A stretch of 12,310 bases of DNA. It comes from CAZCBN01 sp964496975 (lineage in GTDB: Bacteria > Planctomycetota > Phycisphaerae > Phycisphaerales > UBA1924). Shown here one piece after another: positions 1-6,865 of this stretch; the stretch's first letter is position 1; each line of letters starts with the position of its first letter. The stretch covers positions 1-12,310 of the forward strand of contig CAZCBN010000099.1 of assembly GCA_964496975.1 (NCBI GenBank), read 5' to 3'. The notes under the pieces were generated by a model, which saw nothing but the letters and a program-made list of their open reading frames with translations, made no database searches and was not told the origin of the DNA. Both the position numbers and the translations under genes were made by a program.

Positions 1-241
1 CTACATGCTGCCCGACATCAACGGGGACAAGGTGTGCCGGCGCATCCGCGAGACGGAGGCGACGAGCCAGACCCGCATCCTGTGCATCAGCGGCGTGGTG
101 AACCAGGACGAGGTGCAGGCCCTGCTCGCCGCGGGCGCCGACGACTTTGTGAAAAAGCCCTTCGACGTCGACCAACTGATCGAGCGCATGCTCGACCTGC
201 TCAAGCCGCGGGGGACAAAGGCCGAGAACGGCAGGGCGTGA
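1..241 (+). CDS. Response-regulator receiver domain, C-terminal part (5' truncated by window)
   Basis: This is the C-terminal part of a CheY-like receiver domain, read in the frame that starts at base 2. The first visible residues, YMLPDINGDKVCRRIR, match the loop and helix that follow the phospho-acceptor Asp in the family. Base 1 (C) is therefore probably the last base of that Asp codon, which lies outside the window. Further on come the 'CISG' strand, 'LAAGADDFVKKPFD' with the conserved Lys of the KPF motif, and a last helix (VDQLIERMLDLL). No DNA-binding domain follows, and the protein ends about 15 residues after the receiver fold, so at least this end is a stand-alone receiver. It lies just upstream of a histidine kinase gene on the same strand, which makes it a plausible phosphorylation partner. 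An N-terminal output domain outside the window cannot be excluded. Confidence 0.88.
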   Translation, partial: YMLPDINGDKVCRRIRETEATSQTRILCISGVVNQDEVQALLAAGADDFVKKPFDVDQLIERMLDLLKPRGTKAENGRA

Positions 242-260
242 CGCGCACGGGCGCGGGCCA

Positions 261-289
261 CCCCCCGGGCGCGTGCCCGGAAGGGGGGG
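261..289 (+). terminator. GC-rich stem-loop between receiver and kinase genes
   Basis: CCGGGC (265-270) pairs with GCCCGG (275-280) around a GCGT loop. Four further C residues (261-264) can pair with the G run at 283-289 across an AA bulge. The result is a stem of about 10 bp in the 94-nt gap between the two genes. There is no T-tract, so this may be a non-canonical terminator, an attenuator or an mRNA-processing/stability hairpin. Its role is inferred from structure and position only. Confidence 0.4.
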
Positions 290-335
290 CGCGGTCTCTG
301 CGCCCACACGACGCCACGCCCCGGTTGGAGCGGCG

Positions 336-2816
336 ATGACCCCGCAGGCCCTGCACACCCCCACCGCGGCCGCCACACGCCCCGGCACGGCCCCCGCGGG
401 CGCAAGGCCCCGGGCCGACGCCGCGGACCCCGCCGCCCAGGCGCGGCTGCGCCAGGTGGAGATGGTGCTCGAGCACCTCGACGCCCTGCCCACGCTGAGC
501 CCGGTCGCGCTGCGCCTGCTGCAACTGGGCAGCGCCGACGAGGTGGACCTGGACGAGGTCGTGCGGCTCCTGGAGACCGACCCCGCGCTCACCGCGATGA
601 TCCTGGGCCTGTGCCGCCGGGCCGACCGCGGGCTGGGGGAGAAGATCGACACCGTCCGCCGGGCGGTGGTGATGCTGGGCATCGAGGCGGTGCGGTCGGC
701 GGTGCTGGGCGTGCACGTCTATGACCTCGTGCACGGCACCGCGGGCGAGATGGACAAGCTGGGCCGCGCGCCCACCGAGCACGACCTCGCCGAGAGCGGG
801 GGCCGGCTCGCCGCGTTTGATCGCGTGGGGCTCTGGACGCACTCGGTGGCGGTCGCGTGCTGCGCCGAGCTGGTGGCCAAGCGGCACCCCGAGCTGGACG
901 TGCGGCCCGAGCAGGCGTTTGTCGCGGGGCTGCTGCACGACCTGGGCAAGCTGGTGCTGGAGCTGGTGCTGCCGCGGGCGCTGGCCCGCGTGGCGGCGCT
1001 GGCCGAGCAGCGCGGGGCCGACTGCGCCCCCGTGGCCCGGGCGCTGATCGGGCTTGACCCGCACACCGCGGGGCGACGCGTGGCGACGCGCTGGCAACTT
1101 CCCGCGGCGGTGAGCGACGTGATCTGGCTGCACGGCCAGCCGCTCTCCAGCGTGCCCGAGGGGCCGCACCGGGCGCTGATCGGCGTGGTGAGCCTCGCCG
1201 ACGTCATCTGCCGCCGCCAGCACCTTGGGTGGAGCTGCGACTACGCCGAGACGCCCGCGCCCGAAGAGATCGCCCGGGCCCTCTCGCTGCGCGGCGGGGT
1301 GGACGCCGAGGGCGAGCGCGACCTGATCGAAGAGCTGTTGCCCGAGGTGGTGGAGCGGTGCCGCATCCTGCGCCTCGAGGAGCACAGCGAGCCGCGGCTG
1401 CTGCTCGCCTCCATCTCCGAGGCGAACCGCAGGCTCAGCTCGCTGAACCGCACGCTGACGGAGCGGGCCACGCTGGCCCGCGCCCAGGGCCGCGTGCTGG
1501 AGGCCATCAGCACCTTCTGCGCCACGTGGTCGGCGCGGCTCGGCACGGCGGAGACGCTGGAGCACGTGGCCCGCTCGGCCGAGGGCGTGATGGGCCGGGG
1601 CTTCTTTGCCGCGGTGGTGCAGCACGCCGCGGGCGAGGACTGGGAGGTGCACCAGTTTGCGCCCGGCGGCCGGCTCTCGCGCAGCACGGCGATGGAGCCG
1701 CCCACGGGGCAGACGGTGCGGGGCGAATCGCTGGGCACGCTCATCCAATCCGTGGGCCTGCCGGGCGGGGCGCGGGGCCAGCGGGCCGCCGACGGGGGCG
1801 GGCTGAGCGTGGCGGCGCTGGGCCTCTTGCCGTGGCTCAGCGACTTTTTGGGCGACGCGGTGGACCTGCGCCGCGTGCGGCTGCTGCCCTTGTGCGGCGC
1901 GGGCGAGGGCGTCGCGGCGCTGCTGCTGCACGACCGAGAAGAGGCGGCGGGCGACTTCGGCCCCGCGGGGCTCGATCCGCTGCGCGGGGCGTGGGCGGCG
2001 GCGCTGCAGGCGGCGGCGTCATCGGAGGACGCCGCGCGCACGGGCGACCGACTCGCCGAGGTGAACCGCGCCCTCGCCGAGACGCAGGCCCGCCTTACCG
2101 AGCGCGAGAGCCTGGCCCGGCTGGGCGAGATGTCCGCCGGCGCCGCGCACGAGATGAACAACCCCCTGACGGTGATCCGGGGCCGGAGCCAGCTGCTCGC
2201 CCGCCGCCTGACGGACCCGCGCGACCAGGTGGACGCCGCGACGATCGCCGAGGCGGCCAAGCACCTGAGCGAGCTGATCACGAGCCTGCACCTGCTGGCC
2301 GACCCGCCCGCGCCCAAGTGGGGCACCTTCACCACCGACACGCTGGTGGCCCGGGCGCTGGACGCGGCGGAGACCCGGTTGACGGGGGAGGGCGGCCTGG
2401 CCGGCACGGCCCGCGTCCGCATCGACCAGGCCGCCGAGCGGCTCGAGGGTGACCGAGAACTGCTGGCGGCGGCGCTGGCCGAGGCGATCGTGAACGCCTG
2501 GCAGGCCTGCGACGGGGGCGAGGTTGATCTGTCCGCTGAGCGCGACGCCCTGGACGGCCGACTGGTGATCACTGTTGCGGACCGCGGCCCGGGGCTCTCG
2601 CCCAAGGCCGTTCGTCACGCGTTTGACCCGTTCTTCAGCGAGCTGCCGGCGGGGCGGCGGACGGGGCTGGGCCTGAGCCGGGCCCGGAGGCTTGTCGAGT
2701 TGCACGGCGGGGAGATCGCCGTGGACAACCGACCCGGGGGCGGCGCACGGGTGACCGTGATGCTGCCGCCCGCGGGGGAGGCGTCGGGCGTCGCGGAGCG
2801 GCGCGCGGCGGGGTGA
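336..2816 (+). CDS. HDOD domain / GAF-like / histidine kinase fusion protein
   Basis: A cytosolic sensor kinase of 826 aa. Residues about 40-300 form an HDOD domain: 'LDALPTLSPVALRLL', the LWTHSVAVA helix and the GLLHDLGKLVL signature (H201, D202). Residues about 385-550 look like a divergent GAF domain. A coiled-coil-prone helix (about 565-600) leads into a HisKA dimerisation domain with H605 in AHEMNNPLTV, the expected autophosphorylation site. The ATPase domain has N720 (VNAWQA, N box), D749 (DRGPGLS, G1), FDPFF (F box) and TGLGLS at 776 (G2), so it looks catalytically intact. I see no signal peptide or membrane helix. The ATG at 336 is preferred because GGAG (327-330) lies 5 nt upstream. 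A GTG at 273 would add 21 residues but overlaps the hairpin. The gene follows a receiver gene and precedes a receiver/GAF gene on the same strand. The domain calls are firm; the stimulus is unknown. Confidence 0.9.
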   Translation: MTPQALHTPTAAATRPGTAPAGARPRADAADPAAQARLRQVEMVLEHLDALPTLSPVALRLLQLGSADEVDLDEVVRLLETDPALTAMILGLCRRADRGLGEKIDTVRRAVVMLGIEAVRSAVLGVHVYDLVHGTAGEMDKLGRAPTEHDLAESGGRLAAFDRVGLWTHSVAVACCAELVAKRHPELDVRPEQAFVAGLLHDLGKLVLELVLPRALARVAALAEQRGADCAPVARALIGLDPHTAGRRVATRWQLPAAVSDVIWLHGQPLSSVPEGPHRALIGVVSLADVICRRQHLGWSCDYAETPAPEEIARALSLRGGVDAEGERDLIEELLPEVVERCRILRLEEHSEPRLLLASISEANRRLSSLNRTLTERATLARAQGRVLEAISTFCATWSARLGTAETLEHVARSAEGVMGRGFFAAVVQHAAGEDWEVHQFAPGGRLSRSTAMEPPTGQTVRGESLGTLIQSVGLPGGARGQRAADGGGLSVAALGLLPWLSDFLGDAVDLRRVRLLPLCGAGEGVAALLLHDREEAAGDFGPAGLDPLRGAWAAALQAAASSEDAARTGDRLAEVNRALAETQARLTERESLARLGEMSAGAAHEMNNPLTVIRGRSQLLARRLTDPRDQVDAATIAEAAKHLSELITSLHLLADPPAPKWGTFTTDTLVARALDAAETRLTGEGGLAGTARVRIDQAAERLEGDRELLAAALAEAIVNAWQACDGGEVDLSAERDALDGRLVITVADRGPGLSPKAVRHAFDPFFSELPAGRRTGLGLSRARRLVELHGGEIAVDNRPGGGARVTVMLPPAGEASGVAERRAAG

Positions 2817-2838
2817 CGCGGGGGCCGGGGGGCCCGCG
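2817..2838 (+). terminator. Hairpin immediately after the kinase stop codon
   Basis: CGCGGG (2817-2822), directly after the TGA, can pair with CCCGCG (2833-2838). An alternative inner stem pairs GGGCC (2822-2826) with GGCCC (2831-2835). There is no U-tract. The element occupies almost half of the 51-nt gap before the next gene, so it could lower downstream expression or protect the upstream mRNA end. It is a structural call only. Confidence 0.3.
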
Positions 2839-2867
2839 GGTCATGTCTATCGGAGCGAGATCACGCC

Positions 2868-4127
2868 ATGCGACACCACACGCACGACGCCGAGGGCGCC
2901 AGCGGCCCCGACAGCACCCGCCCCACCCGGGGCAACCCGCCCCGCGGCGGCACGCCCGCGCAGGTCGTGCCCGCGGCCGCCCGCGTGCTGCTCGTCATGC
3001 GCGGGGGCACCCGGCGCGCCGCGGTGCTGCGCCGGCTCGCCACGGCCGCCGGCGTGCTGGACACCATCGACACCGCCGAGAGCGCGCTCGCCCGGCTCGC
3101 CGAGCACGCCAACTACGACCTCGTTCTCGCCGACGCCGCGCTCCCCGCCGACGCGGCGTACACCCTCTGCGAGCGCGTGCGGGCCGACCGGCTCGCCGGC
3201 GGCGTCGCGCTGCTGGATGACGCGCCCACCCTCGACGCGGCGACCCGCGCGCTCCAAGCCGGCGCCGTGGACCTCATCCCGATCGACCAGGCCCCGGCGG
3301 CCGCCGCCGCGGACCCCATGCCCGAGCGGCTGGCCTCCGCCCTCGCCCGCGCCCGCGCGGCCGCGGAGAAGGACCGCCGCCTGCGCCGGCTGGAAAAACT
3401 CTGCCACCGGCTCGGCGCGACGCGCGAAGAAGAGTCGGGCCGGCTGGGCGAGCTCGCGGGCGACCTGCTCGGCGCCTACCGAGACCTCTCAGACCAGGTC
3501 GGCGAGCTCGTCCTCGCCAGCGAGCTTGAGGGCCTGCTCCGCCGCGAGCTGGACGTGGAAGAGGTCCTGCGCACGCTGCTTGAATATCTGCTCGCCAAGG
3601 TCGGCTCAACGAACGCCGGCGTCTTCCTGCCCACCAGCGGGGGCGACTGGAGCCTGGGCGCATACATCAACTACGACGGCCCGCGCGACGCCGCCGAGGT
3701 GATGCTCGACCAGCTCGCCGACGTCCTCGCCCCGCGCTTCGAGCAGCAGACCAGCGTGCGAAAGATCGAGTCCCCCGACGAGCTCGCCGCGACCTTCGGC
3801 GAGCACGCCCACTGGCTCGAGGGCAAGTCGCTCCTCGTCGTCGCCTGCCGCGAGGCCGGCGGCGTGCAGGGCCACCGCCCCCACAGCCCGCACGGCCCCC
3901 ACGCCCACGGCGCGCCGAACGCCGACGCGCACGACGACGAGTGCCTCGCCGTCGTCGCCCTCTTCCGCGACCGGCTCACGCCCTTCACGCGGCAGCACAT
4001 CGCGATCCTGCAGCTCGCCGCCGAGCTGTTCGGCCGCCAGCTCGCCCGCGTCATCCGCGTGCACCACCGCGGCGCCGCGAAGGACGACGAGACCCGCGGC
4101 GCCGACGACTTCGGCCTCGCGGCCTGA
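2868..4127 (+). CDS. Degenerate receiver - coiled coil - GAF-like signalling protein
   Basis: The protein has 419 aa. Residues about 38-140 have receiver-like spacing (VLLVMRGG, then DLVLADAALP, then ALQAGAVDLIPID). The Asp at the phospho-acceptor position is kept (D89), but the acidic pair after the first strand is replaced by MRGG, and the Lys of the KPF motif is missing (IPID). Residues about 155-225 are rich in E, R and L and probably form a coiled coil. Residues about 225-410 look GAF-like ('LDVEEVLRTLLEYLLAKVG', 'NAGVFLP', 'LTPFTRQHIAILQLAAELF'). An inserted loop at about 336-357 holds six His and several Asp residues. The ATG at 2868 has GGAG at 2852-2855, 12 nt upstream, which is rather far. 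There is no output enzyme or DNA-binding domain, so it is probably a sensory or scaffold partner of the kinase upstream. The function is inferred; the GAF call is moderate. Confidence 0.8.
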   Translation: MRHHTHDAEGASGPDSTRPTRGNPPRGGTPAQVVPAAARVLLVMRGGTRRAAVLRRLATAAGVLDTIDTAESALARLAEHANYDLVLADAALPADAAYTLCERVRADRLAGGVALLDDAPTLDAATRALQAGAVDLIPIDQAPAAAAADPMPERLASALARARAAAEKDRRLRRLEKLCHRLGATREEESGRLGELAGDLLGAYRDLSDQVGELVLASELEGLLRRELDVEEVLRTLLEYLLAKVGSTNAGVFLPTSGGDWSLGAYINYDGPRDAAEVMLDQLADVLAPRFEQQTSVRKIESPDELAATFGEHAHWLEGKSLLVVACREAGGVQGHRPHSPHGPHAHGAPNADAHDDECLAVVALFRDRLTPFTRQHIAILQLAAELFGRQLARVIRVHHRGAAKDDETRGADDFGLAA

Positions 4128-4155
4128 CGCCCGCGCGCCCCCGAACAGACCCCGG

Positions 4156-4185
4156 TTGACACCCGAGCCGTCGGCGGCCCATACT
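4156..4185 (+). promoter_or_regulatory. Sigma70-type promoter for the lipoprotein gene
   Basis: A perfect -35 hexamer TTGACA (4156-4161) is followed by an 18-nt spacer and CATACT (4180-4185), a 4/6 match to TATAAT. A start about 7 nt after the -10 falls at or next to the ATG at 4192. The transcript could thus be leaderless, or have a short leader if translation begins at the ATG at 4216. This is one of only two good TTGACA promoters I found in the window. Confidence 0.6.
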
Positions 4186-4191
4186 GGCCGC

Positions 4192-5067
4192 ATGACGCAG
4201 GAACACCATCGCGCGATGCCCGCGCATCGCGCCGTCGCCACGCATCCGGGGCTCCGGGCCGCGGGACCGCTCATCGCCGGACCGCTCGCCGCGGGCCTTC
4301 TCGCCTCGGCGATCCTCGCCGGCGGCTGCACGCAGTACCGCGTGCCCGGCGCCGCGGCCGACTTCGCCGCCCTCGGCATCACCCGCGAAGAGCAGGCCGC
4401 GATCACCGACGCGCCCATCCGCGACGAGTTCGCCAAGCGCCCCGCGGCGAACTTCCCCGCCGTCATCGCCGCGGCCCACGTGCAGGGCCTCGGCTACGAA
4501 CGCTTCAACGACAACGCCTGGGCGACCAGCGGGTACACCGTCATCGGCGTCCGCGAGGCCGAGCTCGAGACCGACACGGAGCGGCTCGCCGCGCTGCCGA
4601 TGGTCCGCGGCATCATGTCGCTCAACCGCTTCGTGCTGCAGCGCACGGGGCGAGACGAGGCCTCGCTCCGCGCCGCCGCCGCCCGCGTGCAGGCCGACAT
4701 GCTCCTGCTCTACACGTTCGACACACGCTTCGGCGTCACCACCACGGTGCCGGCGCTCGGCGTCATCACGCTCGGGCTCTTCCCCAACGACGAGGCGCGT
4801 GTCACGTGCACCGCCTCCGCGGCCCTCATCGACACGCGCACCGGCTACATCTACACCCTCGCCGAGGCGACCGCGCAAGACCAGCAGATCGCCAACGCGT
4901 GGACCAACCGCGACGCCGTGGACCAGACCCGTCGCCGCGCCGAGGCGACGGCGTTCGGCCTGCTCGTCACCGAGCTGGAGCGGGCCTGGCACGCCGTCGT
5001 GACGGAGTACGCCACAGGCCCCGCCGCCGCATCGGCCGCGTCCGCCGCGCCGGCCGCAACGCCCTGA
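4192..5067 (+). CDS. Predicted lipoprotein of unknown function
   Basis: The N-terminus is a lipoprotein signal: a weakly basic segment with several His, a hydrophobic stretch (about residues 26-43) and a lipobox-like LAGGC whose Cys is residue 46 from the ATG at 4192, or 38 from the ATG at 4216. The mature part is about 245 aa without membrane helices. It includes 'QADMLLLYTFDT', a hydrophobic strand GVTTTVPALGVITLGLF and 'SAALIDTRTGYIYTLAEA', and ends in a long helix and an Ala/Pro-rich tail. I do not recognise the family; the pattern suggests an alpha/beta periplasmic protein. The 4192 start fits a leaderless transcript from the promoter at 4156-4185. The 4216 start has AGGA at 4199-4202 and gives a more usual signal length. 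The gene ends 98 nt from a convergent thioredoxin gene. Lipoprotein status is likely; the function is unknown. Confidence 0.8.
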   Translation: MTQEHHRAMPAHRAVATHPGLRAAGPLIAGPLAAGLLASAILAGGCTQYRVPGAAADFAALGITREEQAAITDAPIRDEFAKRPAANFPAVIAAAHVQGLGYERFNDNAWATSGYTVIGVREAELETDTERLAALPMVRGIMSLNRFVLQRTGRDEASLRAAAARVQADMLLLYTFDTRFGVTTTVPALGVITLGLFPNDEARVTCTASAALIDTRTGYIYTLAEATAQDQQIANAWTNRDAVDQTRRRAEATAFGLLVTELERAWHAVVTEYATGPAAASAASAAPAATP

Positions 5068-5107
5068 TCGCGCCGTCGCGCCGCCCCGTCCACCCGCGGC
5101 CCTGGAA

Positions 5108-5165
5108 CCACGTGGCCCCGCGGCCACGCGGCCACGCGGCCGGGCGGCCGGTCGGCCGGGCGGCC
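5108..5165. repeat. 8-bp tandem repeat CGGCCNNN and hairpin between convergent genes
   Basis: CGTGGCC (5111-5117) and GGCCACG (5122-5128) form a perfect 7-bp stem around CCGC. From 5121 to 5165 the sequence is a head-to-tail 8-mer: CGGCCACG twice, CGGCCGGG, CGGCCGGT, CGGCCGGG and a final CGGCC. The array ends at the base before the minus-strand stop codon at 5166-5168. Each unit contains the palindrome CGGCCG or GGCC, so many alternative hairpins are possible. It probably serves as, or grew out of, a shared bidirectional terminator without T-tracts. Confidence 0.7.
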
Positions 5166-6641
5166 TCAGCCTTCCTTCGCCGGCAGCGCCGCCCGCACGG
5201 CCTTTTCCACCGCCGCCACGACCTCTTCGGGCGAGCGGTTGTTCCCCGCCGGCTCGGTCGCCACCACCTCGCCCGTCGGCGAGATCACGACCAGCGTCGG
5301 GTACACCGCGACGCGGAAGGCCCGCGCCACCGCGTCGGCCCCCGGCGTGTCGCCCGCGCCGAGCGCCAGCGTGTGCTTGTACCCGTGCTCTTCAAAGTAC
5401 GCCTTCGGCGCGTCGACGCTGCGCTCGCGGATCGCCGGGGCGAAGACCCGCACCGCCGCGTCCTCCGCCTGAAACTTCTCCGCGAGCCCCGACACCAGCG
5501 GGCTGAACTGCCGGCACGGCACGCACCACGTGCCCCAGAAGTAGAGCACCGTGACATTGCCCGCGAGGCTGTCGCGTGTCACCGTGTCGCCGGCGGCGGT
5601 CTTGAATGAGAAGTCGGGCGCCTTGGGCACCGCCGGGGCCGCCGGCTCGGCGGGCGCCGCCGCCGCGGGGGCCGCGGGAATCGTCGCCGTCGCGCCGCCG
5701 CGGTTCGCGCGATCGGCCTTGCTGGAGGCCGTGTCCACCACGTTCCGCGTCCAGCCCTCGGGCGTTTCGATGAAGAGCGCGTTCGCGTCGGCCTCGGCCT
5801 TGGGCGTCACGCCCGTCAGCGTCTGCGTGATCACCACGCTCGCGATCGCGTTCTTGTTCACCCGGTCCACGCGGCGGAGCAGCCGGTCGGACTGCGCGAA
5901 GTACCACCGCGTCACCGGCGTCACAAGCCGCTGCACCCGCGCGCCCTCGCGGGCCGCGTTGGGGTTCGCGGGGTACGTCACCTCAACCACGTCGCACGGC
6001 ACGCCGTCCACCTCAACCACCGGCAGCACGCCGAACTGCTCCGACGCCAGCTCCTTCTCAAAGGGCGTGGCCGCCGCGAGCTCCTCTACGCTCAACTGGC
6101 TGACGAGCGACGCCAGCGCCCCGAGGTTGAACGCCGCGCCGCGCTCCTCCACCACCTGCTTGGTGAAGTCCTTCCACGCCTGCGTGTTGGGGTTGCGGAA
6201 GTACGCGACCTGCTTCTCCGCGGCCGCCGGCGTGGTCTTGATCGCCCCCTCCACCAGCACCGCGAAGGGCTGCGGCCCCGACACCACCGCCATCTCGTCC
6301 GCCGACCCCGCCTTGGGGTCAAGCCGCGCGAGGCGCAGCGTCGACGTCCCGCTCGGCAGGTAGTTCTTGATCGACCCATCGCCCGACAGCGTGAGCCGCG
6401 CCTCCAGGCCCTTCAGCCCCTCCAGCGCCGCCACCGCCCGGCGGAAGTAGGCCCGGCCCTCTTCGGTCTCGATCGAGCGGGCCTCGGGCGCCTCGGCCTC
6501 GGCCGGCGCCGCCGCGGCGGGCTCTTCGGGCTGCTCAAACTGCGCCGCCGCAGGCCGGACCGCCCACCCGCAGGCCAACCCAACGCCCAGCACCCCGCCC
6601 AACCCAAGGGCACGCGTCCACAACCAAGCCTTCGCGGGCAT
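5166..6641 (-). CDS. Exported thioredoxin-family protein (TlpA/ResA-like) with N-terminal DUF2092/LolA-like domain
   Basis: The protein has 491 aa. A signal peptide covers residues 1-33, with likely cleavage at AAA|Q34. Next comes an Ala/Glu/Pro linker, then a beta-rich domain (about 60-305) resembling DUF2092/LolA-like outer-membrane-associated proteins ('VEVDGVPCDVVEVTY', 'RWYFAQSDRLLRRVDR'). A second Ala/Pro linker (about 320-342) leads to a C-terminal thioredoxin fold. That fold has the active site W-C373-V-P-C376 and the cis-Pro P448 in VYPTLVVI, so it should be redox-active outside the cytoplasm, as in TlpA/ResA proteins that reduce disulfides, for example in cytochrome c maturation. 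The start is well fixed: a strong GAGGAGG site lies 7 nt upstream of the ATG. No cytochrome-maturation genes lie nearby, so the substrate is unknown. The thioredoxin call is firm; the N-terminal family is moderately sure. Confidence 0.9.
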   Translation of the reverse strand: MPAKAWLWTRALGLGGVLGVGLACGWAVRPAAAQFEQPEEPAAAAPAEAEAPEARSIETEEGRAYFRRAVAALEGLKGLEARLTLSGDGSIKNYLPSGTSTLRLARLDPKAGSADEMAVVSGPQPFAVLVEGAIKTTPAAAEKQVAYFRNPNTQAWKDFTKQVVEERGAAFNLGALASLVSQLSVEELAAATPFEKELASEQFGVLPVVEVDGVPCDVVEVTYPANPNAAREGARVQRLVTPVTRWYFAQSDRLLRRVDRVNKNAIASVVITQTLTGVTPKAEADANALFIETPEGWTRNVVDTASSKADRANRGGATATIPAAPAAAAPAEPAAPAVPKAPDFSFKTAAGDTVTRDSLAGNVTVLYFWGTWCVPCRQFSPLVSGLAEKFQAEDAAVRVFAPAIRERSVDAPKAYFEEHGYKHTLALGAGDTPGADAVARAFRVAVYPTLVVISPTGEVVATEPAGNNRSPEEVVAAVEKAVRAALPAKEG

Positions 6642-6648
6642 GCGTTCG

Positions 6649-6655
6649 CCTCCTC
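6649..6655 (-). promoter_or_regulatory. Strong Shine-Dalgarno site of the thioredoxin gene
   Basis: On the minus strand the sequence reads GAGGAGG, 7 nt before the ATG at 6641. It is the best ribosome-binding site in the window and fixes this start. Most other genes here have weak or no recognisable site. Confidence 0.8.
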
Positions 6656-6700
6656 AGCAACGTCCATCGCCGCGGCCGGGCCACCACGCCCCGGCCGCCA

Positions 6701-6746
6701 CCCCCCCCCCCATGAGCCAACCCAAGGAGCCAATCCCAGGGGCCAA
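6701..6746. repeat. C11 run and three imperfect 13-bp direct repeats upstream of the thioredoxin gene
   Basis: An uninterrupted run of 11 C (6701-6711) leads into three tandem 13-mers: CCCCATGAGCCAA (6708-6720), CCCAAGGAGCCAA (6721-6733) and TCCCAGGGGCCAA (6734-6746). All end in GCCAA, and another CCCCCATGGG follows. On the minus strand these read TTGGCYCMWKGGR and lie 67-105 nt upstream of the thioredoxin ATG, where a promoter or operator would be expected. I see no clear -35/-10 pair in this interval. Confidence 0.6.
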
Positions 6747-6823
6747 CCCCCATGGGCCCCCCCCCGTGCGCCACCGCGGCAAGCCTAGGGCAAACCACCC
6801 GGCCCGCCCCGGCCCGCCCACCC

Positions 6824-6865
6824 GGCCCCGCCGGGCAGGCCCCGCCGGGCAGGCCCCGCCGGTCA
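6824..6865. repeat. Three 14-bp tandem repeats abutting and including the trpC stop codon
   Basis: GGCCCCGCCGGGCA occurs twice exactly (6824-6837 and 6838-6851), followed by GGCCCCGCCGGTCA (6852-6865). The last three bases of the third copy (TCA) are the trpC stop codon on the minus strand; the same place in the other copies reads GCA. A looser 10-mer duplication (GGCCCGCCCC / GGCCCGCCCA) lies at 6801-6820. The units can fold back through GGCCCC/GGGGCC-type pairing, so the array may act as a terminator for trpC. Confidence 0.7.

Noticed and set aside
201..1931. A 576-codon minus-strand open frame opposite the kinase gene
   Set aside because: Composition is Arg/His/Gln/Pro-rich with no domain, and the plus strand has intact HDOD and kinase motifs.
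4051..5127. A 358-codon minus-strand open frame opposite the lipoprotein gene
   Set aside because: Gly/Arg-rich shadow frame; the plus strand has a signal peptide, promoter and sensible protein composition.
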